Of a DNA stretch of 64,000 nucleotides, positions 54,199 through 62,702 are shown in pieces; position 1 is the stretch's first letter, and the number at the start of each line of letters is the position of its first letter. A program made the position numbers and the translations under genes. The notes beneath the pieces are model-generated. The model saw nothing but the letters and a program-made list of their open reading frames with translations. It had not been told where the DNA came from and ran no database searches. The DNA is taken from assembly GCA_965140735.1 (NCBI GenBank), contig OZ223306.1, forward strand, positions 806,001 to 870,000, given 5' to 3'. The stretch is from Fusibacter_A sp965140735 (GTDB lineage: Bacteria > Bacillota > Clostridia > Peptostreptococcales > Acidaminobacteraceae).

Positions 54199-55035
54199 AT
54201 GAAAAAACAACTCATCCTATTATCCGACATGGAAGGAGCCTCTGGTATATTTGATTGGAATGGAAAATGCATCTATCATGGTACGGAAGAATGGCGAATT
54301 TATGGGAAAGATCAATTAACTTCAGATATTTTAGCCGTTTGTGAGGCTGCTAATGAATTTGGAATTGATGAAATCTTTTATTATGATGGTCACTGTGCAG
54401 GTAGTCCTGAACACAATGTTTGGATAGACAAGCTCCCAAAGAACGTGATTATACCAGATACCCCTGATAGATGTTTCTTTTGGAGGCGAATACGCGGACA
54501 AGCCGTACAAAAACCTTTTGGACTTATAACAGTGGGGCAACATGCAAGATATGGCGAACCTGATGCCTATTTTCCACATACAATTCAAAGTCCGCCTATT
54601 AGATCGCTCACGCTAAATGGCGTACATATTGCAGAAATAGGTACAGGTGTCCTCAACTTTTTAGGGACACCCTATATTGCAAATATTGGGTGTGCTGCCT
54701 CTGAAAAAGAGGCAAGAGAAATGAATCCAAATGTAAAACATATCAGTGTTAAATCAAAAAAAGATAACTGGGAACCATCCTCAAATGAAACATATCCACT
54801 TATCAAAAAAGGTGTTTTAGAAGCTATTTCAAATATTGATCAAATGACAAGTCCAAAATTTGAGCCACCATTTTATTTTGAACTTACACTTACAGAAGGT
54901 TATAAATTTAAAAGCGATGCTCATATAAGTTGGAAAGGTGAACTAAAAAAAGATACTGCTACTTGGGAATCACCAGATATTGAGATTGGGCTTGAGATTT
55001 TTAACTATGTCCGAGATTTGATTGTAAAAGTTTAA
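54199..55035 (+). CDS. M55-family D-aminopeptidase (DppA-like)
   Basis: 278 residues. Family motifs: LLSDMEGASGIFDW at the N terminus (Asp-x-Glu metal ligands), FYYDGHCAG with the metal His, VGQHARYG with a further His, and NFLGTPYIANIGCAASEKEA. These enzymes are self-compartmentalising zinc peptidases that act on D-amino-acid-containing peptides such as those from peptidoglycan. Several ATGs lie at the start; the one chosen precedes KKQLILLS and lies 12 nt after AAAGGA, while ATG 54187 is closer to the site. A terminator-like stem follows after about 110 nt. Confidence 0.88.
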   Translation: MKKQLILLSDMEGASGIFDWNGKCIYHGTEEWRIYGKDQLTSDILAVCEAANEFGIDEIFYYDGHCAGSPEHNVWIDKLPKNVIIPDTPDRCFFWRRIRGQAVQKPFGLITVGQHARYGEPDAYFPHTIQSPPIRSLTLNGVHIAEIGTGVLNFLGTPYIANIGCAASEKEAREMNPNVKHISVKSKKDNWEPSSNETYPLIKKGVLEAISNIDQMTSPKFEPPFYFELTLTEGYKFKSDAHISWKGELKKDTATWESPDIEIGLEIFNYVRDLIVKV

Positions 55036-55156
55036 TTTATTGTAGTAAATTGATGTCAACAACGATGGATCTGTAAATAATTTAGACTTAACAACAATCG
55101 TTTCTGTACTTATCAATAATTAATAGAGATTTATTTAAATGATACATTAAATATTA

Positions 55157-55196
55157 AAAAGAAGTGGTGCTTTTATAAGTACTACTTTCTTTTATT
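55157..55196 (+). terminator. Candidate terminator after the M55 gene
   Basis: AAAGAAGTGGTGC and GTACTACTTTCTTT pair with G-U and one bulge around TTTTATAA; a T-rich run (TTTTATTT) follows. Confidence 0.55.
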
Positions 55197-55208
55197 TAAG
55201 GATTCCTA

Positions 55209-55214
55209 TATAAT
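55209..55214 (+). promoter_or_regulatory. -10 promoter element for the leader/methyltransferase unit
   Basis: A consensus TATAAT lies 31 nt before the leader ORF. The -35 region, about 17 nt upstream, is weak (TTTCTT) and overlaps the end of the preceding terminator stem. Confidence 0.5.
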
Positions 55215-55244
55215 ATGATCATGTTTTAAACGTCAGGAGGGTAT

Positions 55245-55313
55245 ATGTATTTCACAAAATTAAGATTACATAGTTTAAAAAAAATCGGTAACCGCTTGGT
55301 ACAGTTGATTTAA
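55245..55313 (+). CDS. 22-residue leader peptide
   Basis: An ATG 5 nt after CAGGAGGG opens a 22-codon frame, MYFTKLRLHSLKKIGNRLVQ plus two residues, ending TAA. The product is basic and too small to be a normal protein. Its last codons form the 5' arm of a terminator-like stem, and the methyltransferase gene follows after 94 nt. Short leader ORFs placed like this act in ribosome-mediated attenuation of antibiotic-response genes in Bacillota: a ribosome stalled on the leader keeps the stem from forming. Confidence 0.6.
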   Translation: MYFTKLRLHSLKKIGNRLVQLI

Positions 55314-55375
55314 TCTGATGGCAGATTGTATCGAGCTTGAATTTCATGTTATCAGTCAACTGTACTGCCTTTTAT
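55297..55375 (+). promoter_or_regulatory. Attenuator stem overlapping the leader ORF
   Basis: GGTACAGTTGA (55298-55308, inside the leader ORF) pairs with TCAACTGTACTGCC (55355-55368), followed by TTTTAT. Inside the loop, AATCTG and CAGATT (55312-55326) form a second, perfect 6-bp hairpin. The stem plus T run is terminator-like, and its 5' arm would be covered by a ribosome on the leader. Confidence 0.6.
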
Positions 55376-55407
55376 AGAGCTCTATCAAACGATATGAGGA
55401 GTTACAG

Positions 55408-56166
55408 ATGAAAAGAGAAGTATTACAGAAAATATGGAAAAAAGAAGAAGATTATGTTTTTAGCGGTTGGAATTTTTCGCACTTGAATGGTCGAACTGAG
55501 GAAGAAACACTTCCGTGGCATTATAGAGCAATAGTAGAAAATCATTTAAAATCTACCGATTTATTACTCGACATGGGAACAGGTGGCGGTGAATTTTTAC
55601 GAACACTTAGTCATCCACATCACCTTACCACAGTGACAGAGTCTTACTTACCAAATGTTAAACTCTGCGAAGAAACACTAGAGCCATTTGGTATTACAGT
55701 AAAACATGTTGAAGACGATTCTAATTTACCACTTGATGACAATGCCTTTGATATCATTATCAATAGACATGAATCCTTTGACTTATCAGAAGTCTATAGG
55801 CTATTAAAAAGTGGCGGCCTTTTCATCACACAACAAGTGGGCATGCTAAACAATTTTGAATTTTCAAAGGTTCTATTAGATGAGACAGATAAAATGCCTA
55901 AATTTGAACATGATCTTGAAAGTGAAATAAAAGAAGCTCAAGCATTGGGATTCAAAATAGTTCAGTCTGATGAATATTTTCCTTATTTACGTTTTTTTGA
56001 TATAGGCGCACTGGTTTATTTCGCTAAAATTATCGAGTGGGAATTTGAGGGCTTCAGTGTTGATCGCTGTCTCGATAGACTTATGGAAATGCATAAGCAA
56101 ATTGAAAGTGAAGGGTATATTGAGAGTAAAGAGCATCGCTATTTACTGGTATTGCAAAAGTTCTAG
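55408..56166 (+). CDS. SAM-dependent methyltransferase under leader-peptide control
   Basis: 252 residues; ATG 9 nt after GAGGAG. Motif I LLLDMGTGGGEFLRTL, acidic strand-2 end in VTESYLPNV, motif IV AFDIIINRHESFDLSEVYRL and LKSGGLFITQQVG give a class I Rossmann methyltransferase. A long C-terminal part (about 150-252) includes YFPYLRFFDIGALVYF AKI-like aromatic segments and may bind the substrate. It resembles uncharacterised methyltransferases near resistance genes rather than a known rRNA family. The upstream leader ORF and attenuator suggest induction by a ribosome-targeting compound, but this is inference. A strong terminator follows. Confidence 0.85.
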   Translation: MKREVLQKIWKKEEDYVFSGWNFSHLNGRTEEETLPWHYRAIVENHLKSTDLLLDMGTGGGEFLRTLSHPHHLTTVTESYLPNVKLCEETLEPFGITVKHVEDDSNLPLDDNAFDIIINRHESFDLSEVYRLLKSGGLFITQQVGMLNNFEFSKVLLDETDKMPKFEHDLESEIKEAQALGFKIVQSDEYFPYLRFFDIGALVYFAKIIEWEFEGFSVDRCLDRLMEMHKQIESEGYIESKEHRYLLVLQKF

Positions 56167-56214
56167 CATCAAAATATGATTAACGACTTATATATATTTT
56201 TTCAATAATTCAAA

Positions 56215-56275
56215 TAAAGATAGGCTCCTAAAAAAGACAAAACATTATTTTTAGGGTCTATCTTATTTATTTTCT
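56215..56275 (+). terminator. Rho-independent terminator
   Basis: AGATAGGCTCCTAAAAA (56218-56234) pairs with TTTTTAGGGTCTATCT over most of its length, followed by TATTTATTTT. It closes the methyltransferase unit. Confidence 0.8.
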
Positions 56276-56358
56276 CACGAAATCATATTGACAAAATAGA
56301 GCAAATTCTATATATTTAAGTCATAGGCGACTAAGTTCGTTTTTTTTAAGACCATCGG

Positions 56359-56372
56359 GTTTAACGTTAAAC
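56359..56372. promoter_or_regulatory. LacI-type operator 1
   Basis: GTTTAACGTTAAAC is a perfect 14-bp palindrome with a central CG, the usual form of LacI-family operators. It lies about 110 nt before a second copy and upstream of the lacI-type gene. Confidence 0.75.
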
Positions 56373-56465
56373 TTTATGATGAGTTCTAATTTGATTTCAG
56401 AGTAAATATCAAATAATTTAAGATTTATCAAGTGCACAATACCAAGTGGTATTTTTTTTAACAGA

Positions 56466-56485
56466 TAGGTTTAACGATAAACCTA
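56466..56485. promoter_or_regulatory. LacI-type operator 2
   Basis: TAGGTTTAACGATAAACCTA is a 20-bp palindrome except at the base pair flanking the central CG. It shares GTTTAACG(A/T)TAAAC with operator 1. A -10-like TATACT (56501-56506) follows at 15 nt, so the repressor would cover the -35 region and block its own operon. The 94 nt between the two sites could also allow looping. Confidence 0.75.
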
Positions 56486-56541
56486 CTGCAATAAATAAGC
56501 TATACTAAGAACATAATCTGTATTTTAAGGAGGGGTTCACT

Positions 56542-57573
56542 ACGAAAGTCACGATTAAAGATATTGCAAAACATGTAGGGGTGTCTGCAATGACTGTATC
56601 AAATGTCGTCAACAAGAGAAGCAGTAAAGTATCTGCTGAAACAATTACTAAAATCGAAAAAGCGATTGAAGAACTTGGCTATATACCAGATTACTCTGCA
56701 AGGAGTTTGGTATCCAAAAAATCAAAGATGATTGGTGTCATCATTCCACAGACAGAGGCACATAAACAGTTTTTACTTGAAAATCCCTTTTACAGTGAAA
56801 TTGTAAGTGGTATTGAAAGTAAACTCAGAGAAAAAAACTACTATATGATGCTCACTGGTGTCGATAAAGATTCAAGCTATCTTGATGTTCTTATAAATTG
56901 GAATTTGGATGCTGCAATTATATTGGGCATCTATCAGGAAGGGTTTTATGAACAGCTTAAAAAGATCAATATTCCAGTACTACTCATAGATAGTTATATC
57001 TATGATGGTTATTTTTATAACCTTGGTATTGATGACTTCTATGGCGGTTACATCGCAACACAGTATTTAATCAAAAAAGGACATAGAGACATCGCCATTA
57101 TAACAGGGCATCTTAAAAAAGATGGTGTTGCTGAGAAACGCTTTTTAGGCTATAAAAAGGCACTTGATGAAGCTGGAATTCCTTTTGACATCAATTATGT
57201 CTACGCTGATTCTGTGAGTTATGAATGTGGCATAACCGCAGGGCAAAAAATAATAGAAGAATGCAAGGCTGTCACAGCAGTCTTTGCCACAGCAGACTTA
57301 ATTGCTGCTGGTGCCATCGCAAGCTTTCATGCTGCAAATATAAAAGTGCCTGATGATATCAGTATTATTGGATTTGATAATTTATCCATTTCAAGGATGA
57401 CATATCCTTTGCTAACAACTGTAGATCAAAAAATATTTGAGAAGGGTATGAAGGCTGCTAATATCGTAATGGATACGCTGAAAAATAACACTTCAAAGAT
57501 GGATAAAGATGTCATTCTAGACATTGAAATAATAGAACGTCATTCTGTAAAAGATATTCAACATGAAAGTTAA
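56542..57573 (+). CDS. LacI-family sugar-responsive repressor
   Basis: 343 residues if started at the ACG 8 nt after GGAGG. That start gives the complete DNA-binding domain: (M)KVTIKDIAKHVGVSAMTVS followed by NVVNKRSSKVSAETITKIEK and the hinge region. The GTG at 56581 would remove the first helix of the HTH, and no ATG, GTG or TTG lies between the binding site and it. The C-terminal part is a periplasmic-binding-protein-like effector domain (GVIIPQTEAHKQF to the C terminus) that binds a sugar. It heads the transporter operon (12 nt to the next gene) and has two operators upstream, so it is expected to repress itself and the operon until the sugar is present. Confidence 0.88.
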   Translation, partial: TKVTIKDIAKHVGVSAMTVSNVVNKRSSKVSAETITKIEKAIEELGYIPDYSARSLVSKKSKMIGVIIPQTEAHKQFLLENPFYSEIVSGIESKLREKNYYMMLTGVDKDSSYLDVLINWNLDAAIILGIYQEGFYEQLKKINIPVLLIDSYIYDGYFYNLGIDDFYGGYIATQYLIKKGHRDIAIITGHLKKDGVAEKRFLGYKKALDEAGIPFDINYVYADSVSYECGITAGQKIIEECKAVTAVFATADLIAAGAIASFHAANIKVPDDISIIGFDNLSISRMTYPLLTTVDQKIFEKGMKAANIVMDTLKNNTSKMDKDVILDIEIIERHSVKDIQHES

Positions 57574-57585
57574 GGGGGTGATCTT

Positions 57586-58470
57586 TTGGTAGGCAACAAA
57601 GGCATTAAAAAATATCTAACCATTGCCTTTTTCTTATTACCTAGTTTGATTGGCATGTTAATCTTCGTCATCATCCCCATAATTGCATCCTTTGTACTAA
57701 GCTTTAGTAAATGGGATCTGATTGGTGATATAAAATGGGTAGGACTCTCTAATTACATTAAGGTTCTCAACGACCCAACGATTAGAGAAGCTTTTAAACA
57801 CACACTGGTTTTTATTGCAGGCTATTTACCACTAGTTCTGAGTATTTCATTGGGGCTTGCACTTGTTATGAATAAAAAGTTAAAGGGGATCGTTGTCTTT
57901 AGAGCACTCTATTTTATTCCTGTTATCTCATCATGGGTGGCTGTTTCAATGATCTGGAAATGGCTTTTGAATCCAGAATACGGGATCATCAATTACTTAT
58001 TATCGTTAATCGGCATCATAGGCCCCGGATGGCTTCAAGATCCAAAATGGGCTATGGCTGGTGTCATTATGACTAGTATTTGGAAAGACATCGGTTTTAT
58101 CATGGTCATCTACCTAGCTGGGCTCCAAGAAATTCCCGATCATTATTATGAAGCTGCCAGTATTGATGGGGTCAACAGATGGCAAAAATTTTGGTATATT
58201 ACATGGCCATTGCTATCACCTACGACGTTTTTCGTCGTCACCATATCTTTGATCAATTCATTCCAAGTGTTCGATCAAGTTTGGATCATGACAGCAGGTG
58301 GTCCTGCTGGCGCTACCAGTGTTTTAGTCGAACAAATCTATAGAAATGCTTTTAGCTACTATAAGATGGGCTATGCATCGGCAATTTCATGGGTACTCTT
58401 TGCATTAATTTTCGTCGTCACAATTATTCAAAATAAATTGCAGAAAAAGTGGGTGAATTATGATGAATAA
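57586..58470 (+). CDS. CUT1 sugar ABC transporter permease (MalF/UgpA-like)
   Basis: 294 residues; TTG start 5 nt after AGGGGGTG. Six hydrophobic helices; the cytoplasmic EAA loop that docks on the ATPase is EAASIDGVNRWQKFWYITWP near residue 190. N-terminal FFLLPSLIGMLIFVIIPI is typical of the MalF branch. It pairs with the next gene, whose start overlaps its end by 11 nt. No ATPase gene is present in the window; CUT1 systems in Bacillota often share one MsmK/UgpC-type ATPase encoded elsewhere. Confidence 0.93.
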   Translation: MVGNKGIKKYLTIAFFLLPSLIGMLIFVIIPIIASFVLSFSKWDLIGDIKWVGLSNYIKVLNDPTIREAFKHTLVFIAGYLPLVLSISLGLALVMNKKLKGIVVFRALYFIPVISSWVAVSMIWKWLLNPEYGIINYLLSLIGIIGPGWLQDPKWAMAGVIMTSIWKDIGFIMVIYLAGLQEIPDHYYEAASIDGVNRWQKFWYITWPLLSPTTFFVVTISLINSFQVFDQVWIMTAGGPAGATSVLVEQIYRNAFSYYKMGYASAISWVLFALIFVVTIIQNKLQKKWVNYDE

Positions 58471-59284
58471 AAGTAGATTAAAAAAACTCATTTTTTATGT
58501 GATTCTCCTTTTAGGGAGTGTCGCAATGTTACTTCCTTTTTTATGGATGTTATCGACCTCTTTAAAATCATCTGATGCAACGATGATCTTACCACCAGAA
58601 TGGATTCCAAAGGAAATAACTTTGGATAACTATAAAGAGGTCACCAGTGCTATGCCAATGGGGCGATTCTTCTTAAACAGTATCTTTGTGGCACTAACAA
58701 GCACCTTTTTTCAAGTTTTCATATGTGCCATGGCAGGTTATGCCTTTGCAAGGATTGAATTCAAAGGCAGAGAAGTGCTTTTCTATATTTATCTAGGCAC
58801 TCTGATGGTACCTACACAAGTGACTTTAACACCACTTTTTATCATTATGAATTTGTTTAATTGGACGAATACCTACCAGGCACTTATTTTACCTGGCATG
58901 TTTAGTGCCTTTGGCACTTTTCTAATGAGACAATTCTTTAAAGGTATCCCTAAAAGTCTGGAGGAAGCAGCATTTATGGATGGTGCCGGATACATCACAA
59001 TATTTTTCAAAATTATTATTCACCTAGCTAAACCAGTATTTGCAACACTTTGGATTTTTGGATTTATGGCATCATGGAATAATTTCCTATGGCCATTAAT
59101 CATAACCAGTGATACTGCACACATGACATTACCACTGGGACTAGCCGCACTTCAAGGCAGATGGACAACTGATTGGAACGTACTAATGGCAGGCACTATG
59201 ATCAGTATATTCCCAATTTTATTTGTCTATATCTTTACACAAAAGTACATTATCAAAGGCATGACTCACACTGGGTTAAAGTAA
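58460..59284 (+). CDS. CUT1 sugar ABC transporter permease (MalG/AraQ-like)
   Basis: 274 residues, starting at the first of two ATGs within the end of the preceding gene. Six hydrophobic helices; the EAA loop is EAAFMDGAGYITIFFKIIIH. The N-terminal pattern LLPFLWMLSTSLKSSDATMI and the central GYAFARIEFKGRE are typical of the MalG branch. It forms the heterodimeric channel with the MalF-like protein. Confidence 0.93.
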   Translation: MMNKSRLKKLIFYVILLLGSVAMLLPFLWMLSTSLKSSDATMILPPEWIPKEITLDNYKEVTSAMPMGRFFLNSIFVALTSTFFQVFICAMAGYAFARIEFKGREVLFYIYLGTLMVPTQVTLTPLFIIMNLFNWTNTYQALILPGMFSAFGTFLMRQFFKGIPKSLEEAAFMDGAGYITIFFKIIIHLAKPVFATLWIFGFMASWNNFLWPLIITSDTAHMTLPLGLAALQGRWTTDWNVLMAGTMISIFPILFVYIFTQKYIIKGMTHTGLK

Positions 59285-59298
59285 TGGAGGGCAAACAA

Positions 59299-60657
59299 AT
59301 GAAGAGCATTTTTATGAACGGTCTATTTAACAAAAAGTCTGATACAAGACAAAGAACTCAATATCCAAAATTTTTGATCGGATTTTTGATCTTAACAATG
59401 TTACTGGGCATGTTATCAGGATGCACCCAAAAATCAGTGGAATCAAATGAACCTGCACCAGAATCAAGTAGTACACCTACAGTAAAAGAACCTGTTGAAA
59501 TTAAGTATATGACTTTTTCAGCTGCACCAGATCATCTTGAAGATTTAGATGCCATGATCGCTGAATTTGAAAAACAGAATCCTGATATCAAAGTCACTTA
59601 CGAAACGTATTCGTTTGCAGACTATTTTACCAAATTGCAAACAGTCGTTGCATCTAAAACGGCTCCTGATACATTTGAACTCAACTACGAAAACTTTGTC
59701 ACATACGCTTCCAAAAAAGCACTATATAACATGGACGATCTAATGAAGGCTGATACTGATTTCGACAGTAGTATCTTTAACAGTACAGCACTCAATGCCT
59801 TTAAATACGATAGTAAACAATACGGCTTAGTAGAAAGTTTCTCAAACGTGGTTTTCTTCTATAACAAAGATTTATTTGACAAAGCAAATCTTGAATATCC
59901 AAATGATTCATGGACTTGGAAAGATGAACTTGCTGCTGCTCAAAAGTTAACAGATGCTGATGCTGGTATCTTTGGCACCTATGCACCTATTCAATTCTGG
60001 GAATTCTATAAAACGATTGAACAAAATGGCGGTAAAATCTTTAATGATGATAAAACCCAAGTGGTTATCGATAGCAAGCAAAATATCGAAACATTACAAT
60101 GGATGATTGATAAAATTGAAAAGTACCATGTGTCCCCAAGCGATGCTCAAATGAGTGGTCAATCAGATGGCGATTTGTTTAAGGCTGGTAAGATCGCAAT
60201 GCTCAGAACAGGTATATGGATGTTTGATTCCTTTAAAGATGCAGATTTTGCATGGGATATTGCCCTTGAACCAGGTAATACACAAAAGGCACATCATTTC
60301 TTTGCAAACGGTGTGGCGATTTCAAAAGATACTAAAAATGCTGAAGCTGCATGGAAATGGGCAAAATTCCTCACTTCAAGCAAAGAAGCTGCTCAAATCA
60401 GAGTGGATTCAAGTTGGGAACTTCCAGCTTTAACTGATGAAAGCTTATTGACGTCTTATCTAGAAAAAACACCACCTGAAAATAGAGAAGTGGTATTCAA
60501 AGCACTAGATACTTTAGTCGTACCACCTGTTATTGGCAACTGGAATGAACTTACAGATCTTGTTGGTAAAGAACTAGATCAAGCTAAATTGGGTCAAAAA
60601 ACACCAGAACAAGCGCTTAAAGATGCTAAAAAAGCCATTGAAGGCATCTTAGAATAA
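59299..60657 (+). CDS. Extracellular sugar-binding lipoprotein of the ABC transporter
   Basis: 452 residues from ATG 8 nt after GGAGG (open codons upstream overlap the permease gene in another frame and are not used). The signal peptide is unusually late (hydrophobic stretch at about 23-37) with the lipobox MLSGC near residue 39, so the N-terminal region is about 20 residues longer than normal. The mature part is a family 1 solute-binding protein: MTFSAAPDHLEDLDAMIAEF, NPDIKVTYETYSFADY, and GTYAPIQFWEFYKTIEQNGG. Cluster and family suggest an oligosaccharide ligand. A strong terminator follows, so its message can accumulate independently of the downstream glycosidase genes. Confidence 0.9.
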   Translation: MKSIFMNGLFNKKSDTRQRTQYPKFLIGFLILTMLLGMLSGCTQKSVESNEPAPESSSTPTVKEPVEIKYMTFSAAPDHLEDLDAMIAEFEKQNPDIKVTYETYSFADYFTKLQTVVASKTAPDTFELNYENFVTYASKKALYNMDDLMKADTDFDSSIFNSTALNAFKYDSKQYGLVESFSNVVFFYNKDLFDKANLEYPNDSWTWKDELAAAQKLTDADAGIFGTYAPIQFWEFYKTIEQNGGKIFNDDKTQVVIDSKQNIETLQWMIDKIEKYHVSPSDAQMSGQSDGDLFKAGKIAMLRTGIWMFDSFKDADFAWDIALEPGNTQKAHHFFANGVAISKDTKNAEAAWKWAKFLTSSKEAAQIRVDSSWELPALTDESLLTSYLEKTPPENREVVFKALDTLVVPPVIGNWNELTDLVGKELDQAKLGQKTPEQALKDAKKAIEGILE

Positions 60658-60679
60658 GGTTTTGGACTATTGATATACC

Positions 60680-60722
60680 TAAAAGGCTGTCAAAGACATT
60701 GATGTCCTTGACAGCCTTTTTA
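60680..60722 (+). terminator. Rho-independent terminator
   Basis: AAAGGCTGTCAA (60682-60693) and TTGACAGCCTTTTT form a perfect 12-bp stem with a 14-nt loop, itself partly self-complementary (GACAT/ATGTC), then a T run. It separates the transporter from the glycosidase genes, perhaps as an attenuator. Confidence 0.9.
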
Positions 60723-60818
60723 TTAAAACAACAAGATTTGAGCCAAGAAGTTTTCTCTTAGGCATTGAGAGATGGCTCGATTGTTGTTCAGCAATCACAT
60801 TTTTATGGAGGCCTATAA

Positions 60819-62702
60819 ATGCATAGAACATACTACCCAACAGGTAATGAATATGTTTCGTTACCAATGATTAATGAATCTTGTGAAATTGAAAGTATCA
60901 ATTACTTAAGTATGAGGGATCGAGGTCTAATCGAAATCTGTGGGGAACCCTTTTTAAAACCCGTTATTACAATAGACAAAAAAGAACAGAAACTCGAAAA
61001 CATAAAATGGGAAAGAGAACATTTTTGGATACCTACTTTCACTGCCAATATAGGATCGCTTAAAATCAAAGGGGAGTATATCACACCTCTAGAACGAAAG
61101 GGCTTTATTTTGAGATTAGCTATACTAGATGAGCATAAACCTTTTAAGGGTCAAATCGGTATTAAAGGTGACTTTTCTAAGGTCCTTCATAGTATTAATG
61201 AATCCAAGATCATCGAAGGTAAAAAACATGTTTATCGAAGCTTATGGAATCAAAATTTGATGTTTGATTTTAGAACTGGCGTCACTTTATTTTCATTTGG
61301 ATTTATAACAGACGATGGTTTTGATCACATATATTATGCAGAAGAACCTTCAAACTCTGATCTTAATTCGGATTCTATATCTAATTTTAATCATAATTTT
61401 AATAACAGTATTCATTTTGAACTCTATAAGTCAATTTCTATAGAAAAAAACATTTCTAAAACAATGGATATTTACTGTGGACTAGGCCTTGAAGAAGTAG
61501 GGGCTGCAACCCAAGCCATTGAGTTTCAAAGGGAAACAACAGCTGTTCTCAAATCAGAGCTCTGTGAATGGTTAAAGGCAAGAACTCAAGCCATTGAAGA
61601 TGAACACTTGATGACCCTCTTAAACTTAAATCAGTTCTTCAACTACTTTTATGCCTCAGGTAAAACCTTAGATGCCGAAGAAATGATTTTATGTACCTCA
61701 AGGAGTCCTAGATATTACGTAAGTGCTGCTTATTGGGATCGTGACAGTTTAATTTGGAGTTTTCCAGCTTTTCTAATGATGGATAAGAAAGTAGCTAGAA
61801 ATGCACTGACATATGCATTCTCGAAACAAATTCGAAACGCAGGCATACACAGTCGCTATATCGATGGCACTGTATTAGAGCCCGGATTTGAACTCGATGA
61901 ACTCTGCGCTTTTATATTAGCACTTGGACAATACTTAGACCATACAGAAGACTATTCAATCTTAGAAGAACTACAGGTAAAGAAGGGAATTTATTCAATC
62001 TACGAAAAACTGATGCATGAACGCCATTCAGAAATTGAGCTCTACAAGACTTTTCTCATGCCAACAGATGATATGCATACTTACCGCTATTTAACGTATA
62101 ACAACGTCTTAGTCTGGAAGGTCTTTGGCATCTATGAAAAACTTTTTAAATACTATGGCCAGATGGACCGATCACAAGAGGCGATAACACGTATGCTCGC
62201 TGTAAAAAAAGCAATTTTTGAGCACCTAATTGTGGCTAAGTCAGGGAAAAAATGCTTCGCATGGAGTGGCGATCTAAAAGGGCATCATGATTTTTATGAT
62301 GAACCGCCAGGCAGTCTGACATTACTTGCTTACTATGGTTTCGTGGATGCGGATGACCCTGTTTTTAAAAATACGTTTAATTATCTTTATTCAAAAGCCT
62401 TTCCGCACTATTTCGGTGACACTGAATTTGAAGAACTTGGATGTTCACATGCAGACCATCCTTGGATTTTAGCCATCGGTAATAGCTTGCTCAACGGCAG
62501 AAAAGAAAATGCATACAAAATGCTTAGGAAAACAAAAATGGACAACTATATTGCATGCGAGAGTATCGACGAACACACAGGCATGCCCACCACAGGTGAA
62601 CATTTTGGTACTTGTGCTGGTTTCTTAGCTTATACCATCTACAAATCATGGAGGACAACTAATGACAAAACGATATCCTGGACTTGGAATAATAGGGAGT
62701 GA
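60819..62702 (+). CDS. Six-hairpin-type glycoside hydrolase
   Basis: 627 residues; ATG 7 nt after GGAGG. The N-terminal 230 residues are beta-rich (PTGNEYVSLPMINESCEIES and following), then an alpha/alpha barrel domain with SPRYYVSAAYWDRDSLIWSF, the W-x-RD-S-type motif that in GH125/GH15-like six-hairpin glycosidases lies at the active site, and PGFELDELCAFILALGQYLD as a later helix. The exact GH family is uncertain (GH125-like or a relative). No signal peptide, so it acts in the cytoplasm on an imported oligosaccharide. Its end overlaps the next glycosidase gene by 42 nt. Confidence 0.75.
   Translation: MHRTYYPTGNEYVSLPMINESCEIESINYLSMRDRGLIEICGEPFLKPVITIDKKEQKLENIKWEREHFWIPTFTANIGSLKIKGEYITPLERKGFILRLAILDEHKPFKGQIGIKGDFSKVLHSINESKIIEGKKHVYRSLWNQNLMFDFRTGVTLFSFGFITDDGFDHIYYAEEPSNSDLNSDSISNFNHNFNNSIHFELYKSISIEKNISKTMDIYCGLGLEEVGAATQAIEFQRETTAVLKSELCEWLKARTQAIEDEHLMTLLNLNQFFNYFYASGKTLDAEEMILCTSRSPRYYVSAAYWDRDSLIWSFPAFLMMDKKVARNALTYAFSKQIRNAGIHSRYIDGTVLEPGFELDELCAFILALGQYLDHTEDYSILEELQVKKGIYSIYEKLMHERHSEIELYKTFLMPTDDMHTYRYLTYNNVLVWKVFGIYEKLFKYYGQMDRSQEAITRMLAVKKAIFEHLIVAKSGKKCFAWSGDLKGHHDFYDEPPGSLTLLAYYGFVDADDPVFKNTFNYLYSKAFPHYFGDTEFEELGCSHADHPWILAIGNSLLNGRKENAYKMLRKTKMDNYIACESIDEHTGMPTTGEHFGTCAGFLAYTIYKSWRTTNDKTISWTWNNRE

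Noticed and set aside
15000..55000. The whole gene run as a classical integron cassette array
   Set aside because: Most gaps are 25-110 nt and contain only an RBS; no GTTRRRY/RYYYAAC pairs with foldable stems were seen beyond about 15 kb, and some genes overlap or form operons.
56581..57573. LacI starting at GTG 56581
   Set aside because: It would delete the first helix of the HTH, which is clearly encoded upstream in frame next to a perfect GGAGG.
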